A stretch of DNA of 64,000 bases from Cupriavidus sp. 2SB (GTDB lineage: Bacteria > Pseudomonadota > Gammaproteobacteria > Burkholderiales > Burkholderiaceae). The stretch is taken from positions 92,510-156,509 of the forward strand of contig NZ_SCMX01000004.1 in assembly GCF_005503625.1 (NCBI RefSeq). The letters are read 5' to 3'. Of the stretch, positions 53,882-61,580 are shown piece by piece. How positions within the stretch are numbered: position 1 is the stretch's first letter; each line of letters opens with the position of its first letter. The position numbers and the translations under genes are program-made. The notes beneath the pieces are model-generated. The model was not told the origin of the DNA, did no database searches, and saw only the letters and a program-made list of their open reading frames with translations.

Positions 53882-55432
53882 TCAGGGCCGGATGCCGAAG
53901 CGGCTCTCGCCGGCCTCGCGCAATGGCGCCGCAAGATTGGCGAACTCGCATAGCAACGTGCGGGTATCGCGCGGATCGATGATGTCTTCGATGACGAAGG
54001 CTTCTGCACTGCGGAATGGCGAACTCAGGCTGCGCACGCGCTGCTCGATCTCTGCGCGCTTCTGCACGGGATCATCGGCGCCTTCGATCTCGGCCTTGTA
54101 GGCCACGTCGAGACCACCCTCGATGGGCAGCGCGCCCCAGTTGGCAGATGGCCATGCGTAACGGAAGTTGAAGCGGCCCATATGCTGGTGGCCGGCGGCC
54201 GATACGCCATAGGCACGGCGCAGCAGGATGGAGCACCACGGCACCGTGGTCTGGTAGACGGCGGCCAGCGCACGCACACCCTGCCGCATCACGCCTGCCA
54301 TCTCCGCTTCCAGACCGACCTGTAACCCCAACGTATCGACGAGGTTCACCACGGGCAGGTGGAACGTCTGCGCCAGATCGACGAAGCGCGTGAATTTGTC
54401 TGCGCTGGCGCTATCCCAACTGCCGCCATGGAAGGAAGGATCGCTGGCGATAACGGCCACGGGCCAGCCATCCAGGCGCGCGAGCCCGGTCACGACGGCG
54501 CAGCCCCACTGCCGCCCCATTTCAAAGAACGATCCGTGGTCCACCAGTGCCTGGATGATCGGGCGAATCGCATAGTCGGCGCGGCTGTCGCGGGGAATGG
54601 CTGACAGCAGCCAGTCGTCGCGACGCGTCGCACTGTCCTCGACGGCCACGCGCGGCGGCAGTTCATGCACCGACGGCGGCAGGTACGAGAGAAAGCGCCG
54701 CGCCCGCGCAAAGGCCTCCTGCTCCGTGGCCACCTCGTCATCGACCACGCCATTGCGCGTATGCACCTGGCTGCCGCCCAGTTCATGCTTGGTCACGGTC
54801 TGGCCCACGCGCGCCTCCACGGACAGCGGCCCCTCGTTGAACAGCTGCGAGGTCTCCTTGACCATGACCGAGTAATGGCTGGCGGCCACGCGCGCCGCAC
54901 CCATGCCCGCCACGGAACCCAGCGCGAGCGATACCACCGGCACCACCGCCATGTTCTCCACCACGTGCTGCCACACCTTCATGGTCGGAATCAACGTATG
55001 GCCCTTGATCTCGACGTTACGCACCGACCCGCCGCCACCTGTGCCATCGACGAGCCGCACCATCGGCAGCCGCAGGTCGTGCGCCATCTTCTCGGCGTGA
55101 ACCAGTTTGTCGCCCACGGCCCCGTCGTTGGCACCGCCGCGTACGGTGAAGTCGTCGCCCACCAGCACCACGGGGCGCCCATCCACGCACGCACGGCCCA
55201 TGACGAGGTTCGACGGGGTCATGTCCATGAGGCGGCCGTTGCTGTCATAACGTCCACTGCCGCTCAGTCCACCTACCTCGCGGAACGACTCTGCATCGGC
55301 CAACTGCTCGATACGCTCGCGCACGGTGAGCTTGCCGGCTTCACGGTGGCGCTGCACCTTGTCTTCCCCACCCATGCGCGCGGCCAATCGCCTACGGTGG
55401 GCCAGTTCATCGACTTCAGGCTGCCAGCTCAC
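53882..55432 (-). CDS. Acyl-CoA carboxylase carboxyltransferase subunit
   Basis: A 516-residue carboxyltransferase (crotonase-fold pair, PccB/MccB type). The GTG start at 55432 has GGGAG 7 nt upstream and gives VSWQPEVDELAHRRRLAARM. Acyl-CoA and biotin pockets are shown by GTGGGGSVRN, GSVAGMGAARVAASHYSVM and LVDTLGLQVGLEAE with RRAYGVSAAGHQHMGR. It is the first gene of the operon and the nearest to the sigma-54 promoter candidate. The downstream fused carboxylase already has a CT domain, so the operon encodes two different CT modules for possibly one BC-BCCP. Confidence 0.92.
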   Translation of the reverse strand: MSWQPEVDELAHRRRLAARMGGEDKVQRHREAGKLTVRERIEQLADAESFREVGGLSGSGRYDSNGRLMDMTPSNLVMGRACVDGRPVVLVGDDFTVRGGANDGAVGDKLVHAEKMAHDLRLPMVRLVDGTGGGGSVRNVEIKGHTLIPTMKVWQHVVENMAVVPVVSLALGSVAGMGAARVAASHYSVMVKETSQLFNEGPLSVEARVGQTVTKHELGGSQVHTRNGVVDDEVATEQEAFARARRFLSYLPPSVHELPPRVAVEDSATRRDDWLLSAIPRDSRADYAIRPIIQALVDHGSFFEMGRQWGCAVVTGLARLDGWPVAVIASDPSFHGGSWDSASADKFTRFVDLAQTFHLPVVNLVDTLGLQVGLEAEMAGVMRQGVRALAAVYQTTVPWCSILLRRAYGVSAAGHQHMGRFNFRYAWPSANWGALPIEGGLDVAYKAEIEGADDPVQKRAEIEQRVRSLSSPFRSAEAFVIEDIIDPRDTRTLLCEFANLAAPLREAGESRFGIRP

Positions 55433-55474
55433 ATGTGTCTCCCTGTCTTCACGATCTTCCGTCTGCCATATAGC

Positions 55475-55489
55475 GCATGAGTCATGCCA
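55475..55489 (-). promoter_or_regulatory. Candidate sigma-54 promoter of carboxylase operon
   Basis: On the minus strand, TGGCATGACTCATGC has GG-N10-GC spacing and fits the -24/-12 consensus TGGCACG-N4-TTGC at most positions. It gives a predicted 5' leader of about 30 nt before the GTG at 55432. A sigma-54 activator gene is divergent from it. Confidence 0.68.
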
Positions 55490-55559
55490 GGCGTGCGGTG
55501 TGCTGATTTCATTGAGGTTTCTGCCAGCCGCCGCTACCATGTCCGCCACAACGACAGAA

Positions 55560-55582
55560 AAGTGTCCGCGCACAGGACGCTT
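55560..55582. promoter_or_regulatory. Candidate activator-binding palindrome (UAS)
   Basis: AAGTGTCC-N7-GGACGCTT: arms match at 7 of 8 positions. It is centred about 105-110 nt upstream of the predicted sigma-54 transcript start and just before the activator's own start codon. The position is typical of an enhancer site. Confidence 0.5.
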
Positions 55583-55593
55583 CAGGAGACACG

Positions 55594-56898
55594 GTGTCCG
55601 CATTGACTACACCGAAGACATCGACACAGGAGGCCGCACCGGCACTTGGCGTGCTTGCCTATCCCCTCGATCCGCAGCAGCCGCGCTTTGCCATGGGCCT
55701 CTGCGCAGACGCCACCGTTGCGGCGGCCACCGAAGCAGCATTCCGCACTGCAGATCGCGCGGAGGATGGCCGCACGCTTTTCTCCGTCACGGTGAACGAC
55801 CAACGCTACGTTGGCGTGTGTCTCGAAGACAGCGCTTGCCGGCTGATCGTGTTGCATCGCGCGGAACCGGAGACCGTGCTGCGCGACGTTCTCGCCAGCG
55901 TGCCGGGCGTGCGCAACGATGCGCCCTCCCTCGGCCTGATCGGCGAGAGCGCGCCGATGCAGCGGCTGCGGCGAGAAATACAGACCGTCGCACGGCTCGA
56001 TGTGCCCGTGCTGATCCTCGGAGAAAGCGGTACGGGCAAGGAACTGGTGGCGCGTGCGATTCATGCGGCGGGCAACGACGCACAGCAAGGTGAGCGTCCG
56101 CTGGTCAGTCTGAACCTTGCCGCCCTGCCCGCCACGTTGATCGAATCGGAGTTGTTCGGCTATGCGCCCGGTGCGTTTACGGGCAGCCAGCGGCAGGGAC
56201 AGGCGGGCAAGCTCGAACAGGCAGCAGGCGGTACGGTGTTCCTCGACGAAGTCGCGGACATCCCCATGGAAATGCAGGTCAAGCTACTGCGCGTGCTGGA
56301 AGACCATATGGTGGAACGGCTCGGCAGCCGCCGCGCGCAACGCGTGGATTTCCGGCTCGTGTCGGCCACGAATCGCGATATCTCGGAACTGATCGACGCA
56401 GGGCGCTTTCGACTCGACCTGTATTACCGCCTCAGCGGCGTGGTGTTGCGCATTCCGGCGCTGCGGCAACGGCGCGAGGATATCCCGGCGCTGCTGCAGC
56501 ACTTCGTGGAAGCGTTCTGCACGCGCAACCGCATGCCGGCGCCGCAGATCGATCACGACGTGGCACGCCACCTCGCGGGGCAACCATGGCCCGGCAATGT
56601 GCGGCAGTTACGGCAACGCATCGAGGAAGCGCTGGTGTTCTGCGATGGACAGACACTTCGGGTTGCGGATTTTGCGCGAGGCGATGCAGCGCGGAACGTC
56701 GCTGTGACGGAGGTCGTGCAACCGCAGATCACGCCGCCTGCCGATGCGTTGCAGATCATCGGTACGGACATGAACGAGGTTGCCCACGCGGCGGTGCTCG
56801 ACGCCATCACCCGCAACGGCGGCAACAAGAAGCGCGCCGCGGAACAACTACGTATCTCGCGCTCGCATCTTTACAAGATCCTGGAGCGGGGACGGTAA
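55594..56898 (+). CDS. Sigma-54-dependent transcriptional activator (AAA+, Fis-type HTH)
   Basis: A 434-residue enhancer-binding protein. The GTG start has AGGAG upstream. The N-terminal sensor domain (about 1-105) has no recognised receiver signature. The AAA+ domain is at about 115-345: Walker A GESGTGKE near 142, GAFTGS near 193 (contact with sigma-54, intact), Walker B GGTVFLDEV, and arginine-finger region FRLDLYYRL. The Fis-type HTH at the C-terminus (about 390-432) is NGGNKKRAAEQLRISRSHLYKIL. It is divergent from the carboxylase operon and presumably activates it when its effector, perhaps an acyl-CoA or acid, is present. Confidence 0.93.
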   Translation: MSALTTPKTSTQEAAPALGVLAYPLDPQQPRFAMGLCADATVAAATEAAFRTADRAEDGRTLFSVTVNDQRYVGVCLEDSACRLIVLHRAEPETVLRDVLASVPGVRNDAPSLGLIGESAPMQRLRREIQTVARLDVPVLILGESGTGKELVARAIHAAGNDAQQGERPLVSLNLAALPATLIESELFGYAPGAFTGSQRQGQAGKLEQAAGGTVFLDEVADIPMEMQVKLLRVLEDHMVERLGSRRAQRVDFRLVSATNRDISELIDAGRFRLDLYYRLSGVVLRIPALRQRREDIPALLQHFVEAFCTRNRMPAPQIDHDVARHLAGQPWPGNVRQLRQRIEEALVFCDGQTLRVADFARGDAARNVAVTEVVQPQITPPADALQIIGTDMNEVAHAAVLDAITRNGGNKKRAAEQLRISRSHLYKILERGR

Positions 56899-56935
56899 GG
56901 GCGTACGTCGTATAAGCCAACACCCGCCGCTATGC

Positions 56936-57062
56936 GCTCCCCTCTCCCGCGCGAGTGGGAGAGGGGTGGGGGAGAGGGCATGCAGTTCAAATTGCGACCT
57001 GTTGGTGATTGCACCGCTCGCCCTCTCCCCCAACCCCTCTCCCGCATGCGGGAGAGGGGAGC
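56936..57062. repeat. REPIN-like double-hairpin repeat, copy 4
   Basis: Both end hairpins are intact (CTCCCCTCTCCC...GGGAGAGGGG, twice). The left spacer half matches the other copies (TGCAGTTCAAATTGCGACCT), but the right half differs. It lies between convergent genes, with stops at 56898 and 57086. Confidence 0.88.
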
Positions 57063-57085
57063 AACACAAGCGGTGAGCAAGGACA

Positions 57086-57691
57086 TCAAACCCGCGCCAC
57101 CACCGCTTCCTCCAGCATCTCCAGCCGATCCTGCCCCCAGAACAACTCGCCTTCGAACACGTAAGACGGCGACCCAAACACCCCTGCAGCCACGGCCTCG
57201 TCCGTGTTGCGGCGATACGTTGCCTCGATTTCCGGCAGGTTTGCGCGCGCAATCGAGGCATCCGCATCGAAGCCTTGATCGGCCAGCACCTCGCGCAGCG
57301 TCTGCTCCGAGGAGATGTCACGTTCCTCGCACCACTCCGCACGCAGGATCGCTTTGTACAACTCCAGCACGGGTTGCTTCTGCGCGTCCACGGCGATGAC
57401 GATGCGCGATGCCAGATCGGCGTTGGGACACATATACCGTGGCTGCGGATTGACCGGGATACCGAGCTTGCGGCACCAGCGTGCCAGTTCGGTCACCCGA
57501 TACTGCTGCCGTTCCGCAGAGCGCTTTCCCAGCAGCATGCCACCAGTGCGCGCATACACATCGGGCAGGTCCACGGGCTTGTGGCGAATCTCCACGTCGT
57601 GGCGACGGGCCAGTGCATCGAGTCGGTCCGCGCCCAGGTAGGCCCAGTCCGAATTCATCCAGAAGTAATAGTCGATGGCGGGCCGGTTCAT
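57086..57691 (-). CDS. DsbA-family 2-hydroxychromene-2-carboxylate isomerase-like protein
   Basis: A 201-residue thioredoxin-fold protein of the HCCA isomerase/kappa-GST group. The N-terminus AIDYYFWMNSDWAYLGADRL replaces the DsbA CxxC with SDW and so predicts a glutathione-dependent isomerase rather than a redox enzyme. The C-terminal AAGVFGSPSYVFEGELFWGQDRLEML is the family hallmark. It overlaps the MFS stop by 4 nt (ATGA). With the aldolase and carrier it may handle an aromatic or unsaturated breakdown product. Confidence 0.88.
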   Translation of the reverse strand: MNRPAIDYYFWMNSDWAYLGADRLDALARRHDVEIRHKPVDLPDVYARTGGMLLGKRSAERQQYRVTELARWCRKLGIPVNPQPRYMCPNADLASRIVIAVDAQKQPVLELYKAILRAEWCEERDISSEQTLREVLADQGFDADASIARANLPEIEATYRRNTDEAVAAGVFGSPSYVFEGELFWGQDRLEMLEEAVVARV

Positions 57692-59013
57692 ACGCGCTTG
57701 CTCCCAGGGACTGCCGCGATGGGCGCACTGACGAAATCCGAGCCACGCATGCAGGCCGCGCTGAAGAAGGCGATGACGCTCAGGATGCCGAGATACCACA
57801 CGATATAGGTGGGATTGCCGCCGCCGTATGCCAGCAATGACGTGGCCACGATAGGCGCCAAACCCCCGCCGATGGCGCCCGATACCTGCACTGCGATCGA
57901 AATCCCGCTGTAGCGCACCTCCGCCGGAAACTGCGCCGAGAACAGGCTGCCTTCCGGCGCGTACAAGGCAGCGTAGACCAGGCCGATGGCAATCGATAGC
58001 GCAATCGTGATGTTGTGCGGATCGAGTGTCTGCAGCAGCGCGAAGAACTGCGGTGCGAAGAGCAGGATGCCAGCGGTACCCGCCATGAATACCCATTTGA
58101 AACCGATGCGGTCACCCAGCATGCCGAACAGCGGCATGGTGAACAGCGCGATGGCGGCTCCCCATACCGTGGCATCGAGCATCACGGTCTTCGGGATACC
58201 GAGCGTGCCGGTGGCATAGGCCAGCGAGAACGTGACCACCGTGTAGAACCACGTCACCTCGGCCAGCCGACCGCCCACCACGGTCAGTACCTGGCGCGGG
58301 TAGCGGCGCAGCACTACCAGCGCTGGCATCTCCACGTTGTCGCCCTTCTTCTGCACCTGCTCGAAGTCCGGCGACTCGGCCACCTTCGCGCGAATGAACC
58401 AGCCCACTGCCAACAGCACCACGCTGGCCAGGAACGGGATACGCCAACCCCACGTCAGCATGTCCTTCTCCGGCAGCGTCGCCACCATGCCCAGCGCGAG
58501 CGAGGACAGCACGAGTCCCGGCGCCACGCCCGCCTGCGGCAGGCTGCCGAAGAAGCCCTTCTTGCCTTCCGGCGCGTGCTCCACGGCCATCAGTACGGCG
58601 CCGCCCCACTCCCCGCCAACTGCCACGCCCTGCAGCAGGCGCAGCAGCACCAGCGCCACGGCGCCCCAGTATCCGATGCTCTCGTACGACGGGATCAGGC
58701 CGATCAGGATGGTGGGAATGCCCATCATGAACAGCGTGATGAGCAGCATCGACTTGCGGCCCACCTTGTCTCCGAAGTGGCCAAAGACGATGCCGCCGAG
58801 CGGCCGGGCGAAGAATCCCACCGAGTACGTGGCGAAGGCCGCCAGCGTACCGGTCAGCGGATCGAATGCGGGAAAGAAGATCTTGTTGAAAATCAGTGCG
58901 GCAGCGGTGCCGTACAGGAAAAAGTCGTACCACTCTATGGTGGTGCCCATCATGCTGGCGAGGCCCGCCGTGACATACGCGCGACGTGAGCGCGTGGTCG
59001 GTATGGTGTTCAT
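57688..59013 (-). CDS. MHS-family MFS transporter (ShiA/ProP-like)
   Basis: A 441-residue, 12-helix symporter of the metabolite:H+ group. Signature pieces are TTIEWYDFFLYGTAAALIF in helix 1, RPLGGIVFGHFGDKVGRKSML between helices 2 and 3, and RLLQGVAVGGEWGGAVLMAVEHAP in helix 4-5. Known members import shikimate, citrate, proline/betaine or alpha-ketoglutarate. It is located between the class II aldolase and isomerase genes, so the substrate is probably the compound they degrade. Confidence 0.92.
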   Translation of the reverse strand: MNTIPTTRSRRAYVTAGLASMMGTTIEWYDFFLYGTAAALIFNKIFFPAFDPLTGTLAAFATYSVGFFARPLGGIVFGHFGDKVGRKSMLLITLFMMGIPTILIGLIPSYESIGYWGAVALVLLRLLQGVAVGGEWGGAVLMAVEHAPEGKKGFFGSLPQAGVAPGLVLSSLALGMVATLPEKDMLTWGWRIPFLASVVLLAVGWFIRAKVAESPDFEQVQKKGDNVEMPALVVLRRYPRQVLTVVGGRLAEVTWFYTVVTFSLAYATGTLGIPKTVMLDATVWGAAIALFTMPLFGMLGDRIGFKWVFMAGTAGILLFAPQFFALLQTLDPHNITIALSIAIGLVYAALYAPEGSLFSAQFPAEVRYSGISIAVQVSGAIGGGLAPIVATSLLAYGGGNPTYIVWYLGILSVIAFFSAACMRGSDFVSAPIAAVPGSKRV

Positions 59014-59052
59014 CGTGACGCTCCTTTTGGATTCTGGGTGAACAGCGGCGGT

Positions 59053-59832
59053 TCAGGCGGGAGGCAACGGCGCAATGCCGTGCGTCTGCCGTGCCCAGTA
59101 CGCAAACGTGGCGTTGACGATGGATGGTTTGAGCAGGTAGTCGTGCGCCTCGCGAGCGAGTGCGTCGTCGACGGGTGTGAGCGCACCGAATGCCTGCGCA
59201 CGGATCTGCATGCGCGCGGCGCGTTCGAGGTAGACGGAGAGGTAGGTCGCTTCCTCGCAGCTCTTGCCTGCCGTGAGGTAGCCGTGATGCGCGAGGATGA
59301 TGGCGCGCTTGGCACCCAGCGCCTCGGAGATGATCACGCCTTCCTGGTCGGCAATGGGCACGCCGGGCCATTCGCCCAGGAACGCGCAATCGTCGTGCAG
59401 CGGCGTCATGTCCATCTGCGCGATCACCAGCGGCTGGCGCGCGGCGGCAAGTGCCGAGGCCCAGGGCGAGTGCGTGTGGATGATCGAATGGACATCGGGC
59501 CTTGCGTCATAGACCCACAGGTGGAAACGCGTAGCCGGATTCGGCATGCCGTCGCCGGTCAGCGTATTGAGATCGCGGTCCACTTCGATGAAATCGGCTG
59601 GCGTGGCTTCGTCGAAGCCGAGTCCGAAGCGCAGCGTCCAGTAGGCGCCCGGACGTTCGGAACGTACACTGATCTGCCCGGCCAGGCCGGCTTCCTGCTC
59701 GGTCATGGCCAGGATGCGGCAGGCATAGGCCATGGTTTCCTGCATCGTGCGCGGCTTGTTGCGCAGGTGCTGCGCCATTTCGGTCGTGGCGCGCGTGTCG
59801 AAATAGGATTTGTCTCTGAGGGGGGCGTTCAT
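59053..59832 (-). CDS. Class II aldolase/adducin-family protein
   Basis: A 259-residue metal-dependent lyase or decarboxylase. The start is at MNAPLRDKSYFDTRATTEMA (GGAGAG site). Zinc-ligand motifs are IIHTHSPWASAL (His-X-His) and a distal His in ILAHHGYLTAG, with the acid residue in EEATYLSVYLE. Fuculose-phosphate aldolase and many uncharacterised oxygenated-acid lyases belong here. It is first in a three-gene operon with the MHS carrier and the isomerase. A LysR gene lies 149 nt upstream on the same strand. Confidence 0.9.
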   Translation of the reverse strand: MNAPLRDKSYFDTRATTEMAQHLRNKPRTMQETMAYACRILAMTEQEAGLAGQISVRSERPGAYWTLRFGLGFDEATPADFIEVDRDLNTLTGDGMPNPATRFHLWVYDARPDVHSIIHTHSPWASALAAARQPLVIAQMDMTPLHDDCAFLGEWPGVPIADQEGVIISEALGAKRAIILAHHGYLTAGKSCEEATYLSVYLERAARMQIRAQAFGALTPVDDALAREAHDYLLKPSIVNATFAYWARQTHGIAPLPPA

Positions 59833-59981
59833 GTCTTCTCTCCGTGGTGGGCTCGCCGGCATGAAACCCGGCGATGCAGGAAGAAGTATGAAAACCAGAC
59901 CTCGCACGTGCTATGACGTGGTGTTCATAGCAGCTATCTCATCTGGTCACAGGTTGGTCATGGCTTTCACCACAGCAGCCT

Positions 59982-60908
59982 TCACGGCTGCGTCGGCGTG
60001 TCGAGCGAGCGTGCGACCTGCAGCGCGCATTCCAGCAGCGTATCGGCCAGCGGCAGCGCGTGGCGCGCGGCGTGCGTGACCGCCACCATGCGGCGGCGCA
60101 GCAGCGGTGCGCGGATCTTCATCTTGTGCAGCCCGTATTCATTGAGCAGGCGCTCGGGCAGGCGGCAAGGCAGGATGCACTCGCCCACGCCGGTGGAGAC
60201 CAGTTTGAGCATCGCATCCACGGTCTCAGCCTCGGTCACGTACACGGGCCGCAGCCCCGCGCTCTCGATCATTCGACGCAAGGCATAGCCTTGCGGAAAA
60301 CCGACGAGACGCAGCGAATGGTCCCGCAGGTCCACCCCGTCTTCCGCCGGTGTGCCATGGGAAGGTTGCCGCGTCACCAGGCACATCTCGTCCTCGAAGA
60401 GCGGATGCACGGTCAGCGCGGCGGTGTCCACGGCCGTGTCGTAGACCACGCCGAGATCCGCCTTGCCCCCCTCCACCAACGCCACGACATCGGCGGAACT
60501 GCGCCCCATCAGCGAAAGGTTCACGTTCGGATGCGTGCTGACGAAGCTCGCCACCACATCGGCGATGAAGTAGTAGCTGACCGTATGCACGATGGCCAGC
60601 CTGACCGTGCCCTGCGTGGTGCCATGCGCCTGGCGTATGGCATCGACGGCCTGATCGATGGCGCGGTACGGTCCCTCGATGGCCTCCTGCAGCTTCTGCC
60701 CGGCCTCCGTCAAGGCCACGCCGCGCCCGGTGCGCACGAACAAGGGCTTGCCCAGTTGCGCCTCCAGTGTGGACAGTTGCTTGCTGACACCCGATTGCGT
60801 CTGATCCAGATCCTCGGCGGCCCGTGACAGCGATTTGAGTTCGGCAATGCGAAGAAAACAGCGAAGCAGGCGATCAGGTGTATCCATTCGGGGGCGGATG
60901 GCGGCCAT
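59982..60908 (-). CDS. LysR-family transcriptional regulator
   Basis: A 308-residue regulator. The N-terminal HTH is at about 10-68 (CFLRIAELKSLSRAAEDLDQTQSGVSKQLSTLE). The effector domain is at about 95-295 (VRLAIVHTVSYYFIADVVASF, GKADLGVVYD). The start may be 60908 or the internal ATG at 60887 (MDTPDRLL). It is transcribed in the same direction as, and just upstream of, the aldolase operon. It is divergent from hdeA by 267 nt, so it could serve either neighbour. Confidence 0.9.
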   Translation of the reverse strand: MAAIRPRMDTPDRLLRCFLRIAELKSLSRAAEDLDQTQSGVSKQLSTLEAQLGKPLFVRTGRGVALTEAGQKLQEAIEGPYRAIDQAVDAIRQAHGTTQGTVRLAIVHTVSYYFIADVVASFVSTHPNVNLSLMGRSSADVVALVEGGKADLGVVYDTAVDTAALTVHPLFEDEMCLVTRQPSHGTPAEDGVDLRDHSLRLVGFPQGYALRRMIESAGLRPVYVTEAETVDAMLKLVSTGVGECILPCRLPERLLNEYGLHKMKIRAPLLRRRMVAVTHAARHALPLADTLLECALQVARSLDTPTQP

Positions 60909-61175
60909 GGCGGCGCCAGTTCAGTCATTGTTTTCAACACGGTATCGCGCTCGCGCACCACTGCAATGCGCACATACCCGTGCCACAGCCTATCAAATCA
61001 CGTCTGGCCAGGTATAGCAGGGTTCGTGCCCGGCACCACCATGTGTTTCGGCAATCGCTCATGTATTGGGGCAATGTCGGTGGCGGCGCCGCTCCTATGA
61101 TCGGTCTCAAGGAATGGCCATGCAGACATGCCCTTCCCTTCGAAGATTCCCTCATTCACTTTCAAGGAACTGCAA

Positions 61176-61523
61176 ATGAAAGCCTCGACTCCGATCCTCG
61201 CCTCCCTGCTCGCCGCCGTGCTCGCCACGCCGCTGATCGCCAGCGCCGCAGCCCCTGCAGACGTGAAGACCGTCAAGCCGTTCAAGATGACCTGCGAGGA
61301 ATTCCTGTCGGTCAGCGAGGCCTACAAGCCCGCCGTGGTGTACTGGATCGCCAGCAAGGACAAGCTCGGCGTGCGCGAGAACGACGAGATCACGGTGGAC
61401 ACGCCGCGCACCGTCGAACACGTTGTCGAAGCCTGCAAGAAGGCCCCTGGCCAGAAGCTGGCCACGCACGTGAAGAAGTCGCTGCAGGACCAGACGCTGA
61501 AGATCAACTACAACGGGGCCTGA
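61176..61523 (+). CDS. hdeA: HdeA-family periplasmic acid-stress chaperone
   Basis: A 115-residue protein. The signal peptide is cleaved near IASA-AAPAD. The mature part matches HdeA: FKMTCEEFLSVSEAYKP, then VVEACKKAPGQK, with the two Cys that form the HdeA disulfide. In enteric bacteria HdeA unfolds at low pH and protects periplasmic proteins from aggregation. It has an AAGGAA ribosome site. It is followed 57 nt later by an exported bicupin, probably in the same transcript. Confidence 0.88.
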   Translation: MKASTPILASLLAAVLATPLIASAAAPADVKTVKPFKMTCEEFLSVSEAYKPAVVYWIASKDKLGVRENDEITVDTPRTVEHVVEACKKAPGQKLATHVKKSLQDQTLKINYNGA

Positions 61524-61580
61524 TCGGCGCAGCCCGCGCAGGGCTTCCTGTCCTCCTCTGACTTTCCCGCGAGGTACACC

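Noticed and set aside
50488..53982. Very long open frame (about 1160 codons) on the plus strand
   Set aside because: It is the antisense of the fused acyl-CoA carboxylase. Its translation is rich in His, Arg and Gln with no domain, which is typical of antisense frames in high-GC genes.
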